Notes: a model not told the origin generated them from the letters alone. Positions 1-6,845 are shown, counted from the first letter of the stretch. The stretch: DNA of 13,002 nt from an uncultured bacterium (GCA_903834855.1 CAILKS010000049.1:1-13002); one strand, 5' to 3'. Program-made: numbers and translations.

Positions 1-1
1 T

Positions 2-25
2 AAAAAACCCCTTTCGGGGTTTTTT
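2..25 (-). terminator. Intrinsic terminator of rplJ-rplL, probably bidirectional
   Basis: A perfect 10-bp stem (2-11 with 16-25) has a 4-nt loop (12-15). Its base is four C:G pairs flanked by A6/T6 runs. Read leftward it lies directly after the rplL stop codon (29-31) and ends in a U run, the classic Rho-independent form. The symmetrical A and T runs mean it should also work for any rightward transcript. Confidence 0.92.
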
Positions 26-28
26 TAT

Positions 29-394
29 TTACTTAAGATCAACCTTAGCACCTGCTTCCTCCAATTTCTTCTTCATTTCTTCAGCTTCTGCCTTCTTAAC
101 ATTAGCCTTTAGATCTACTGGTGCTCCATCTACTAGATCCTTAGCTTCCTTAAGACCTAGAGCCAAAGCTTCCTTAACTACCTTCATAACAGCGATTTTT
201 TGTTCACCAGCTGAAACTAGGTGTACTGTATAAGCATCCTTTCCTTCTGCAACCTCAGCACCTCCTGCTGCTGGTGCTGCCGCTACAGCTGCTGCTGAAA
301 CTCCAAACTTTTCCTCAATCGCCTTAACGAGTTCGTTAAGTTCAATTACTGACATATTCTCAATTTTTGTGAGAAGATCTGCAAATTTTTCCAT
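29..394 (-). CDS. rplL: 50S ribosomal protein L7/L12
   Basis: This 121-aa protein has the length and layout of the L7/L12 family. Residues 1-34 form the N-terminal dimerisation helices that bind L10. Residues 35-50 are the flexible Ala/Gly hinge (AAAVAAAPAAGG). Residues 53-121 form the C-terminal domain that recruits and stimulates translation GTPases, including the conserved segment ALGLKEAKDLVDGAP. It is encoded 45 nt downstream of rplJ in the same direction and is followed at once by a terminator, so it is the last gene of a two-gene stalk operon. The 45-nt gap is almost pure A/T and has no Shine-Dalgarno motif before the ATG (392-394). No rplA or rplK lies upstream, so the usual rplKAJL cluster is split here. 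Confidence 0.97.
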   Translation of the reverse strand: MEKFADLLTKIENMSVIELNELVKAIEEKFGVSAAAVAAAPAAGGAEVAEGKDAYTVHLVSAGEQKIAVMKVVKEALALGLKEAKDLVDGAPVDLKANVKKAEAEEMKKKLEEAGAKVDLK

Positions 395-439
395 AATTTT
401 AATTTATTTAATTAATATAAATACCGAATAACTATACTT

Positions 440-928
440 TTATGCTTTCTTTCCTGCTACTTCTCTAAGTCCAACGGCAAGTCTTGTCATTGGGGACTTC
501 AATAGGTAAGCAATCTGTGAAAGTAGAACTTCACGTGGAGGAATAGTTGCAATAGACATCATTGCCTGCGCATCTTTATATTCTCCATCGAATATTCCAC
601 CCAAGATTCCAAAGGTATCTTTGTGAGTTTTTCCAAATTCGTATGAAAGGCGTGCAGGTGAGAGAAGATCATCTCCCCAAACAACTGCAAGCTCCTCCCC
701 TACTACTGGAGTTACTCCTTTGATCCCAACAGCCTCTGTAGCACGAGTCCAAAGAGTTTTCTTTACTACTGTGTAGTGAATATTTTCTGTGAAAAGTGCA
801 TCACGTAATTCCATAGTTTCCTTTACAGGAAGTCCTCTGAACTTTACGTAAACAGCTGATTTAGAAGCTTTAAGTGCATTAGTATAACTATCGATAAGTT
901 CTGCTTTTTTAGCTTTTTTTAATGCCAT
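440..928 (-). CDS. rplJ: 50S ribosomal protein L10
   Basis: This 162-aa protein is the L10 stalk base. The N-terminal globular rRNA-binding domain (about 1-130) carries the family pattern YVKFRGLPVKETMELRDAL, then the TVVKKTL segment. The C-terminal helix (about 138-162, LLKSPMTRLAVGLREVAGKK) is the docking rod for L7/L12 dimers. Bacterial L10 is usually about 165-175 aa, so this is at the short end but complete. The ATG at 926-928 begins a typical MALKKAKKAELI start; no purine-rich ribosome-binding site precedes it. It is first in the rplJ-rplL operon, with a likely promoter at 1115-1144 and a long structured leader resembling the L10 autoregulatory leader. Product excess would be expected to repress both genes. 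Confidence 0.96.
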   Translation of the reverse strand: MALKKAKKAELIDSYTNALKASKSAVYVKFRGLPVKETMELRDALFTENIHYTVVKKTLWTRATEAVGIKGVTPVVGEELAVVWGDDLLSPARLSYEFGKTHKDTFGILGGIFDGEYKDAQAMMSIATIPPREVLLSQIAYLLKSPMTRLAVGLREVAGKKA

Positions 929-1107
929 ATAGATAGAACTAAGTGATAGGTATTAGGTGTCAGGGCCTAATACATTGAAATAAAACAGATACCTAACTAT
1001 CCGATAAACAAAAAGTTTAGAGTAATTATATGGACTTTCGAACACATATACCTCCGCCAGACTTATGAAATACCTAAATATTTCGCTGACTTCTTTGGTT
1101 TATAAAT
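929..1107 (-). promoter_or_regulatory. Candidate ribosomal protein L10 leader (rplJ 5' UTR)
   Basis: About 180 nt lie between the predicted transcription start (about 1107) and the rplJ ATG. Read on the minus strand, GUCAG (1090-1086) pairs with CUGGC (1060-1056). Inside this, GAAAUA (1084-1079) pairs with UAUUUC (1072-1067). The two stems are separated by 1 nt on one side and 6 nt (AUAAGU) on the other, a kink-turn-like asymmetry. CUGGC runs straight into GGAGGU (1055-1050). Known L10 leaders have this plan: a kink-turn arm followed by a conserved GAGGU-type strand. Nearer the gene, GUAUUAGG (973-966) can pair with CCUAAUAC (957-950), and an alternative pairing of UAGGUAU (995-989) with AUACCUA (953-947) competes with it. 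A switch is therefore possible. The family assignment is inference from position and fold. Confidence 0.6.
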
Positions 1108-1114
1108 AGATACT

Positions 1115-1144
1115 ATCATAACTATCTAAAAAATAAAAGGTCAA
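1115..1144 (-). promoter_or_regulatory. Sigma-70-type promoter for rplJ-rplL
   Basis: On the minus strand, TTGACC (1144-1139) and TATGAT (1120-1115) are separated by 18 nt, each one mismatch from consensus. The predicted start is near 1107. The -35 box begins 2 bp from the edge of a REP-like palindrome (1146-1188), so the transposase-linked repeat sits directly behind this promoter. Confidence 0.7.
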
Positions 1145-1145
1145 T

Positions 1146-1188
1146 ATCTAGGCCGGACCTAGATTAATCTACTAGGTCCGGCCTAGAT
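1146..1188. repeat. REP-like palindrome, downstream flank of the transposase
   Basis: This is a perfect 17-bp inverted repeat (1146-1162 with 1172-1188) around a 9-nt loop. Each arm also has self-complementary ends: CTAGG CCGGA CCTAG on the left and CTAGG TCCGG CCTAG on the right. It can fold as one long hairpin or two short ones, like a REP pair. The GGCCGG core is far GC-richer than its surroundings. A second copy with the same core flanks the other side of the transposase gene (1885-1930). Confidence 0.85.
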
Positions 1189-1221
1189 GAATAAAATAAC
1201 CAAATAGACTAAGGTGGGGTG

Positions 1222-1848
1222 TTAAACAGATAATTTTATCCATGAAGTTATTTCTTTCAGAAAACTTGATTTGGTTGGGAAATAGTTGGGAAAGACTTCT
1301 TTATTTACTATTTCAAAATTCCCTGTAAAATATTCTTGAAAACTTGAATACTGATACTCCCGTAAAAATGAAAAATGTTTATTGTGTAACTTTGTTGTTT
1401 TCCAATTCTTATCTATTATTTTGAGTGGATTTAGATGAACATATGAAAATAAATATTTCAAATAGGTATCTAAATTGGCATGCTTTGATTTGAATCTTCC
1501 TTCAAATAAGGATCCTGTTCTTTTATATTTTTTATTATAGTATCCAACATATCCAGTTAATAATTTCTGCATAAAAAGAGTAATTCCACCCTCTTTTTCC
1601 TGCTTTATTAAAATATGAAAATGATTAGGCATAAGACAATAAGCACCAATAGAAATAACTTCTTCTTCTGAATCGGCAGATTGTTTAGTAATTCCACTTT
1701 TAACTCTTTTACTATTATTTACAATAAGTAATAAATGCATAAAATACTTATGGTCCTGATCATCATGGAATATAATTTGCTTACTGTTGCCACGATTATA
1801 AATATGATAGTACTCAGCAGTAATAAGGGGTATTGTTCTAGATGGCAT
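1222..1848 (-). CDS. REP-associated tyrosine transposase (Y1/HUH, RAYT family)
   Basis: This 208-aa protein has the plan of IS200-like Y1 transposases in their REP-associated branch. An N-terminal strand reads YYHIYNRGN (13-21). The metal-binding HUH motif MPNHFHIL lies at 73-80, with His76 and His78. The following helix holds the candidate nucleophile tyrosines (YVGYYNKKYKR, 100-110, Tyr103 or Tyr104), then the RAYT signature GSLFEGRFKSK (112-122) and a late helix YLKYLFSYVHLNP (129-141). Members nick and join single-stranded DNA at REP hairpins through a 5'-phosphotyrosine. All catalytic elements look intact and there is no frameshift. The ATG (1846-1848) starts a typical MPSRTIPL; no Shine-Dalgarno motif is seen. 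REP-like palindromes at 1885-1930 and 1146-1188 are its likely substrates. Confidence 0.92.
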   Translation of the reverse strand: MPSRTIPLITAEYYHIYNRGNSKQIIFHDDQDHKYFMHLLLIVNNSKRVKSGITKQSADSEEEVISIGAYCLMPNHFHILIKQEKEGGITLFMQKLLTGYVGYYNKKYKRTGSLFEGRFKSKHANLDTYLKYLFSYVHLNPLKIIDKNWKTTKLHNKHFSFLREYQYSSFQEYFTGNFEIVNKEVFPNYFPTKSSFLKEITSWIKLSV

Positions 1849-1884
1849 AATAAAAGTGTATCACCACTATAGTAATATTTAACC

Positions 1885-1930
1885 TTATCTAGGCCGGACC
1901 TGTGCACATGTCTAGGTCCAGCCTAGATAA
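1885..1930. repeat. REP-like palindrome, upstream flank of the transposase
   Basis: Arms 1885-1901 and 1914-1930 (17 nt each) pair with a single mismatch around a 12-nt loop. They repeat the word CTAGGCCGGACCT of the palindrome at 1146-1188. One arm has CCAG in place of CCGG, and the left arm ends CTGTG rather than CTAG, so this copy is slightly decayed. It lies 36 bp from the transposase start codon. Confidence 0.82.
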
Positions 1931-1935
1931 GTAAA

Positions 1936-1967
1936 AGAAAAGACCCCTCTTTCGAGGGGTCTTTTCT
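1936..1967 (-). terminator. Intrinsic terminator of the S-layer-like gene
   Basis: This is a perfect 14-bp stem (1936-1949 with 1954-1967) with a 4-nt loop, containing ACCCCTC/GAGGGGT and flanked by A- and T-rich runs. It lies 88 bp past the stop codon of the large surface-protein gene, in the right direction and with a U-rich 3' side. It should also separate that gene from the transposase. Confidence 0.88.
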
Positions 1968-2054
1968 AACATCCTAACTTACGTTAAAGATTTGTTTTAT
2001 CATATATTTGAATTTACATTCTCATATAAGATAGACAGAATATTTTGACGCAGA

Positions 2055-5000
2055 TTAGTTAGTCTTTGTTGTGTAACTATTTGATGGGAAGTTGTATATT
2101 GATGAACCACTTTGTACAGTGTTGCCACCAATAACATCATACCAATTAAAGCCAGCAGCTGTAAGACTTGTATTAGCACGTGGAACAATTCCTGAAACCG
2201 CAGCTCCATTTATAGTTCCATAGATTGAGAAGGTCTTTGATTGACCAGCTCCGATTTCGTATGGAGTTGTAAATGAGACTACAGGTGTCGTTGAAGAGTA
2301 ACCAAGACTATAGTTTACATTTGAAACAGCCACACCACCATCCTTAATAGCAAGTGTTGATGTTGCTAGTTCTGGACCAGTGATACCAACTGTTGAAATG
2401 TTGATTGTTGTTGAACCAACAGCAATCTTTCCATTAGCATCAGCTGTAACTGTGAACTCTCCAATCTTAGAAAGTGCACCGATACTTAGACTGTCTGTTC
2501 CTCCAGCACTAACTGTTACTGTTGGCTTTGAGGCAACGAGTTTCATTACACTTGAAGGAACTTGTGTATAACTTGTGATAACTGATCCACTTCCTGAAGT
2601 AGCTTCTACATAACTAAGTGTTATGCCAACTGAAGCAATACTTGTTAGAAGTGAGCCACCATTTGTTGTACCCTGGAAACCAGAGAACTTAACTGTTACA
2701 GGAACATCGGTACCGGTTGAACCGACAACGATATTAAGACCTGAAACAGTTGTAGTAGCTGTATCTCCAGAACCAAGAACAGTTGCGGTTACGCCTCCTA
2801 CAGTGATACTTTCAATAGCATCTGCTCCTGTAGTACCGAAACGCATTTCACGAACTGTTGCTTGTGTTCCTGCAGTTGCTGTCTTTACCTTGAATGTAGC
2901 AATACCGAATGTACTACCACCGACTACGAACTGTGCCACCGGTGAAGATGACTGTAGTGCTGAAGCCGCAAGAGAAGAAACAACTGAAGAAATAACTCCA
3001 CTAGTAACACCAGAAGCTGATGAAATAGTTGAAGTATTACTTACAACACCACGTGAAGTAACTGCCATATCTGTATAAACAGCAGGATTAGATGTTGTTG
3101 AAGCATTTCCTCCGATATCAGCATATACATCAAATGTTTGTGTTCCATTTGCAGGTACTACGATATCAGTAAATGAGAAAGTAGATGTCGATGTTGATGG
3201 ATTTCCTACTGGAGTTCCAAGAACAGTTGAACCTGTTTTCAAAGTAAGATTACTGTAGTTAGCAATTGTGTTAACAACACCATTTACAGAACCATTACCT
3301 CCACTAACAACTGCCTTAACACCAACACTGTTTACCTTTACAGATTCAGCTGAGTTAGCTTGAAGTGTAAATGATCCAATCTTAACATTAGCAGTATTAG
3401 GTGCAACGGTGACATTAGTGAATCCTGATGTTCGTGCAAATGTACCTACTCCTGATGAGATTGTTAGAACATTACCTACTACACCTCCGTTTGCAACATC
3501 GACTAGTTCATATGAACTTTGTCCCTGTCCATTTCCTGTGGCACCACTTAGTGTTGCAGTGATTGATCCTGATGTGTAAGCAGCTGATGAGCTGTCTACG
3601 ATATCAGCCTTAACTGTAATAGTTACAGTTGTTCCTGCTGGAATAACAAGTGATGAACCAAGAGTGTAAGAAAGATAACCAGCAGCAGTTGCTGCAGCGT
3701 TATAATTCTGTGAAGTTCCAATCTGTCCACCGTTTACGTATAGAGATACGTTATTAAGTGTAGAAACTGGACTTGTAGTAGCAATAGCGACTTTAAGTGT
3801 ACTTACCTTAACATCTTCTCCGTATGCCTTCATTGTGAACTGTGCAACTGGAACATTTGTTGCTCCACCTGTTACTTTATTCGCACTGAAAGCTGGATCT
3901 ACGTTTGTAGTTACTGAACCTTTGTTAACAGTGATTGTTCCAAAAGTTGCAGCACTTTGTGTGAACGCTACGTTTGCAATAGTTGCAGCTACGTTAACGC
4001 CTGGTAGATTTGAATCTTCGAACATAAGGTCTGCTACGTTTTCAACACTCATAGTGATTGTACGGAATGAACCTTTTACAATATCACCACGAACATCAAA
4101 TGTGTGTGAACCTGTTGTTAGATTATAAGGTGCTGATCCTAGATCAAAAGTTACCTTATTGTTGTTTGCAGCATTAATCATTGCAGGACCAGCAACCTTA
4201 GTACCATCTATATAGAGGCTAAGATTCTGAAGTGCATCAACTGGTGCTGAACCAACGAACTTAAATGTTGCTGCCTTGAAAGTAACAGCACGTGTACTTA
4301 CTGTAGCTGAGCCTGACCATACATTATAGTCTGTGACTCCTGCATTAGGAGTAAGTGCTGAATTTGTAAGAGCAGCAAAGTTAACTGCAGCTGTTGCTAC
4401 AGATGCAATCTGTAGTGAGTTTCCGATTACATTTGAATATGTAGATGCGGCACCCCCTGCAGTTACGCTGTTAAGCTTTACACCAACTGATTGGCCTGAA
4501 GTAGATCCTGCAATGTCAGCACGTACAGTGATTGTACGTGAACCTGATACTGTGAATAGACCATTTGAAGCGTTAAAGTTGATGTAACCACCTGTTACTA
4601 CAGAAGCTGCATCTGTGATGCGAGTATTTCCATCGTATAGGTATACATTGTTAAGTGTTGTGTCTGCTGAAACACCAGTACGCTGTAGCTGAACTGATGT
4701 TACTGTTCCATTTCCTGTGAAAACGAAATCAGCAAGACGAGCACCTGACTGTCCTTGTACAATCATATTTGTTGGCTGTGAGCCAGCAATTGATGCTGAT
4801 ACTGGACCTGAAACTACTGTACCAGGAGTTGTTGGAACTACTGTTCCACATGACTGACCTGTTACAGGACTGAAGCCAGAAGTTGATGAACAACCTGCTG
4901 GTAGAGTTGAACCTGGGTTTGTAGACACAGTTCCATTGCAAGCTCCATTTAGAAGCCCACGTGTTCCTGCGAATACATTACCTGTAGCAGCTGTAATTCC

Positions 5001-5306
5001 TAACTCTGTTAAATGTAGAGCTTGGAACTTGTTAACAGCTGTACGAGTAGCTGGACCAAAAGTTGTAGTTTCCATTCCTGGAGAACCAGCACCTGATGCC
5101 GCTACTTGTGTTTGTGGCCATCCGTTAAGAACAACTTGTAGGTTCTTAACATCAGCACCACGAGAGCCGAGCTTCAAGTTCGTATTGAACGAGAAAGCAC
5201 AACTCTGTGTTGGAAGGTTGAGAGCCGCTGATGCAGAAACTGCACCTGCGATCATACCTCCGATTACTGTTGCAATTGCAACAGCCTTCATTGAGTGTTT
5301 AATCAT
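2055..5306 (-). CDS. Secreted peptidoglycan-binding, Ig-repeat (S-layer-like) surface protein
   Basis: At 1083 aa this is the largest gene here. Residues 1-28 are a Sec signal peptide (MIKHSMKAVAIATVIGG, cleavage probably after SASA). Residues 42-100 form a PG_binding_1-like domain (LGSRGADVKNLQVVLN, then TTFGPATRTAVNKFQ). The rest is about six beta-rich units of roughly 130-160 aa (near 165-305, 318-445, 455-615, 625-765, 780-920 and 928-1075). Most units contain a LxNVxLY strand and a turn such as RADIAG, RGDIVK, KADIVD or YADIGG. Composition is rich in Thr, Ser, Ala, Val and Gly; four Cys lie near the N terminus. The protein is probably exported, anchored to peptidoglycan, and part of a cell-surface coat. 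A second ATG at codon 6 would also give a good signal peptide. S-layer function is inference; secretion and wall binding are well supported. Confidence 0.85.
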   Translation of the reverse strand: MIKHSMKAVAIATVIGGMIAGAVSASAALNLPTQSCAFSFNTNLKLGSRGADVKNLQVVLNGWPQTQVAASGAGSPGMETTTFGPATRTAVNKFQALHLTELGITAATGNVFAGTRGLLNGACNGTVSTNPGSTLPAGCSSTSGFSPVTGQSCGTVVPTTPGTVVSGPVSASIAGSQPTNMIVQGQSGARLADFVFTGNGTVTSVQLQRTGVSADTTLNNVYLYDGNTRITDAASVVTGGYINFNASNGLFTVSGSRTITVRADIAGSTSGQSVGVKLNSVTAGGAASTYSNVIGNSLQIASVATAAVNFAALTNSALTPNAGVTDYNVWSGSATVSTRAVTFKAATFKFVGSAPVDALQNLSLYIDGTKVAGPAMINAANNNKVTFDLGSAPYNLTTGSHTFDVRGDIVKGSFRTITMSVENVADLMFEDSNLPGVNVAATIANVAFTQSAATFGTITVNKGSVTTNVDPAFSANKVTGGATNVPVAQFTMKAYGEDVKVSTLKVAIATTSPVSTLNNVSLYVNGGQIGTSQNYNAAATAAGYLSYTLGSSLVIPAGTTVTITVKADIVDSSSAAYTSGSITATLSGATGNGQGQSSYELVDVANGGVVGNVLTISSGVGTFARTSGFTNVTVAPNTANVKIGSFTLQANSAESVKVNSVGVKAVVSGGNGSVNGVVNTIANYSNLTLKTGSTVLGTPVGNPSTSTSTFSFTDIVVPANGTQTFDVYADIGGNASTTSNPAVYTDMAVTSRGVVSNTSTISSASGVTSGVISSVVSSLAASALQSSSPVAQFVVGGSTFGIATFKVKTATAGTQATVREMRFGTTGADAIESITVGGVTATVLGSGDTATTTVSGLNIVVGSTGTDVPVTVKFSGFQGTTNGGSLLTSIASVGITLSYVEATSGSGSVITSYTQVPSSVMKLVASKPTVTVSAGGTDSLSIGALSKIGEFTVTADANGKIAVGSTTINISTVGITGPELATSTLAIKDGGVAVSNVNYSLGYSSTTPVVSFTTPYEIGAGQSKTFSIYGTINGAAVSGIVPRANTSLTAAGFNWYDVIGGNTVQSGSSIYNFPSNSYTTKTN

Positions 5307-5474
5307 AAACGTAATAGTTTATAAGATTTTGAATGGTTGTTACACCATCGTAGCGCGTTTATTTAGTTTCGACATAACTAAACGCATTACTTCTAATGAC
5401 AGACGATCGTAGAACGACCGAATGGCGATTTTGATTTAGCAATAAATAAAAAACTTTCGCCTCTTATTTAAAGT

Positions 5475-5503
5475 TTTAATCTGCGTCACTATTCTGTTGT
5501 CAA
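5475..5503 (-). promoter_or_regulatory. Possible promoter of the S-layer-like gene
   Basis: On the minus strand a perfect -35 TTGACA (5503-5498) is followed after 17 nt by ATTAAA (5480-5475), a weak -10. A start near 5468 would give a structured leader of about 160 nt, as is common for abundant surface-layer transcripts. The weak -10 keeps confidence low. Confidence 0.38.
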
Positions 5504-5632
5504 CGATCTTAATCTGTCTTCAAGATACCTTATAAATGTATCTCAAATACCAGAGGACGCTCTCAAACAGAGACGTCTGCAAACAGTATATAGTGTATAG
5601 CCACTAAAACGCAATTATTAGAAAGCGAAATG

Positions 5633-5641
5633 TGTGGATAA
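5633..5641 (-). promoter_or_regulatory. Isolated perfect DnaA-box word (TTATCCACA)
   Basis: TGTGGATAA on the plus strand is TTATCCACA on the minus strand, the strict DnaA-box consensus. Two poorer 7-of-9 matches lie close by (near 5592 and 5639). A strict 9-mer is expected about 0.1 times by chance in a window this size. A single good box does not make an origin. Confidence 0.3.
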
Positions 5642-5718
5642 TACACCTTACACAGCTTGAAGTACATTACCTGTACTTAGGGGTAAGTATCTCATATTTA
5701 GCAAGAAAAGGCAATAAG

Positions 5719-5983
5719 AGTCCATAAAGTTGAAAGTCCATAAAGTCTGTAAAGTAGGCCCAAAACACTCTATAAAGTTGAAAGTTTGTAAAGTCGAAAT
5801 AAGTCCATAAAGTCGAAAGTTGAAAGTCTATAAAGTAGACACAGAACGACCATGACTTCGCTGGCGGGCCGGCCTAGTTTTTAACAGAAATATAGCCCTG
5901 GATTCCCGCCTTCGCGGGAATAACATACGAGTTAGTATTTGCACCCACTTTCAACTTTATGGACTTTATAGACTTTCGACTTA
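5719..5983. repeat. Modular repeat tract with inverted partner enclosing hairpins
   Basis: The left tract (5719-5838) is built from two modules starting with GT and ending in AAA: a 9-mer (GTCCATAAA, GTCTGTAAA, GTCTATAAA, GTTTGTAAA) and a 7-mer (GTTGAAA, GTCGAAA), in mixed order with two short interruptions. The right tract (5947-5983) has the same modules on the other strand. AGTCCATAAAGTTGAAAGT (5719-5737) is a perfect 19-bp inverted match to 5947-5965, and GAAAGTCTATAAAGT (5822-5836) matches 5963-5977. Between them lie a partial REP-like word (5869-5877) and a perfect 8-bp stem at 5902-5921. It separates two leftward genes. Confidence 0.85.
5902..5921. repeat. Hairpin ATTCCCGC-CTTC-GCGGGAAT
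   Basis: This is a perfect 8-bp GC-rich stem (5902-5909 with 5914-5921) with a CTTC loop, inside the modular inverted repeat. Very similar hairpins (GGATTCCCGC followed by GCGGGAATGAC) are scattered in many unrelated bacterial genomes as intergenic repeats. The resemblance is from memory, not a search. No U run follows on either strand. Confidence 0.7.
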
Positions 5984-6005
5984 TGTGTTGCTATCGCAAC
6001 ACATA
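5982..6005 (-). repeat. Perfect hairpin spanning a stop codon
   Basis: TATGTGTTGC (5982-5991) pairs perfectly with GCAACACATA (5996-6005) around a 4-nt loop. The stem covers the last codons and TAG stop (5993-5991) of the winged-helix gene and abuts the modular repeat at 5983. It may protect the 3' end or help termination, but no U run follows. Confidence 0.6.
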
Positions 6006-6845
6006 CCTGCTCCATCTTTTTTCGCCGATTCTTTCAATTATATTGTCTAAAACAAGGGAATTTAATTCTCGTTGTATTGTTTTTTCACTGCAACCTTTTA
6101 TACGGGCAGCAATGTCCTTTATACTAACATCTACCCCTTTTACAAAAAGCGCAACTATCTGTTCTCGTCTTGTTTGCTTACGATTTTGGAAAGATGAGGC
6201 AATTGATGAAGACTGACTATTTGCGTGTTGCATTAGGACACCATGTACTGAATCTGGTCTATTAGAATAATCTTGTCCTTTATTTAAAGATGTCTCTTGT
6301 CTTTTATAATCTAATATCTGTCTTTTAGCTTCTGGGACTATTACGTCTGTCTTTTTAATAAACTTTATGTCTTTGTCCACTCCCCTTATTATTTCATTAG
6401 GGGTTAGTGCGTCATACGAAGTAGAAACTATTCCTGAGTAAGCCTCTGTTTTATCATACAAAGTATCTTCTTTATCTACTGATATCATTTCTTTTGTAAG
6501 AACTGGTTGCTTCTTCTCAAGGACGACTTGTAACATTCTAAAACCGTCTATTAAAAGATTCGCATTCATTTCTGAGACAAGACCTGTCGCAGATGCAACA
6601 TGAAGAAGGGAGATTATTTCCATTACAGACTTAAGTGCTGTCGCAAACTCTATACTTCGGTCTTTTATATCATACTGCATGAGAGCATTCATAGAAGACA
6701 AAAGTGTAACAGAATTCTTTCTTAGACTATTTTTTATAGGCTCACTTCCATCAACCAAATCCGTTACAATATAAAGAGCGGTAACCAGTCTTTCGGACTT
6801 TTTTGCAATCATAACCCCGTATCCATCTTTATTATTATCTTGCAT
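5991..6845 (-). CDS. Protein of unknown function with C-terminal winged-helix domain
   Basis: This 284-aa protein has two visible parts. Residues 12-112 look all-helical (KKSERLVTALYIVTDLVDG, then SVTLLSSMNALMQYDI and SVMEIISLLHVASATGLVS), possibly a four-helix bundle. Residues 115-220 are polar and probably flexible. Residues 221-284 read as a DeoR/MarR-type winged helix: RKQTRREQIVALF, SIKDIAARIKGCSEKTIQREL as the helix-turn-helix, then NSLVLDNIIERIGEKRWSRY as the wing. I recall similar proteins as uncharacterised in Parcubacteria genomes. It has no signal peptide or membrane segment, so it is probably a cytosolic DNA-binding regulator. No partner gene is adjacent. The ATG at 6845-6843 is the first in frame; codon 12 is an alternative. 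No Shine-Dalgarno motif is seen. Repeat elements flank it on both sides. Confidence 0.8.
   Translation of the reverse strand: MQDNNKDGYGVMIAKKSERLVTALYIVTDLVDGSEPIKNSLRKNSVTLLSSMNALMQYDIKDRSIEFATALKSVMEIISLLHVASATGLVSEMNANLLIDGFRMLQVVLEKKQPVLTKEMISVDKEDTLYDKTEAYSGIVSTSYDALTPNEIIRGVDKDIKFIKKTDVIVPEAKRQILDYKRQETSLNKGQDYSNRPDSVHGVLMQHANSQSSSIASSFQNRKQTRREQIVALFVKGVDVSIKDIAARIKGCSEKTIQRELNSLVLDNIIERIGEKRWSRYVLR

Larger units (their letters stand above)
1146..1930 (-). mobile_element. RAYT unit: REP-associated transposase gene between two REP-like palindromes
   Basis: The unit is palindrome, single-domain Y1/HUH transposase gene, palindrome. Both palindromes carry the arm word CTAGGCCGGACCT. RAYT genes are typically single-copy domesticated transposases bordered by the REP hairpins they process, and this matches. 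It is wedged between the terminator of the surface-protein gene (1936-1967) and the promoter of rplJ (1115-1144). No target-site duplication is visible, as expected for this transposase class. Confidence 0.75.
5307..5718. other. Gene-free region upstream of the S-layer-like gene
   Basis: No convincing gene lies here. It probably holds the long leader and promoter of the leftward surface-protein gene. It also contains several small hairpins. One pairs 5355-5360 and 5365-5368 with 5380-5385 and 5376-5379, with a 4-nt bulge. Others are 5523-5528 with 5538-5543, and 5660-5666 with 5672-5678. A perfect DnaA-box word, TGTGGATAA, sits at 5633-5641. I cannot assign an RNA gene. Confidence 0.5.

Noticed and set aside
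1719..1907. Minus-strand frame overlapping the transposase start and the REP palindrome
   Set aside because: It runs out of frame through the transposase N terminus and a repeat, with no protein-like pattern.
2380..5412. Plus-strand open frames opposite the large surface-protein gene (for example 2380-2571, 2623-3078, 3835-4128, 4333-4587, 4936-5412)
   Set aside because: They are antisense shadows of a gene with strong domain and signal-peptide evidence, and their translations show no domain or coherent start.
2046..5488. 12-bp inverted repeat TGACGCAGATTA flanking the surface-protein gene (2046-2057 and 5477-5488)
   Set aside because: Several 12-bp inverted matches are expected by chance in 13 kb, and one copy overlaps the stop codon with no further flanking similarity.
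5307..5718. Small RNA gene or riboswitch in the hairpin-rich stretch
   Set aside because: The hairpins are short and match no class I can recognise, and no promoter-terminator pair frames a discrete transcript.
5719..5838. CRISPR-like array
   Set aside because: Units are 7-9 nt with no unique spacers, and no cas genes are in the window.
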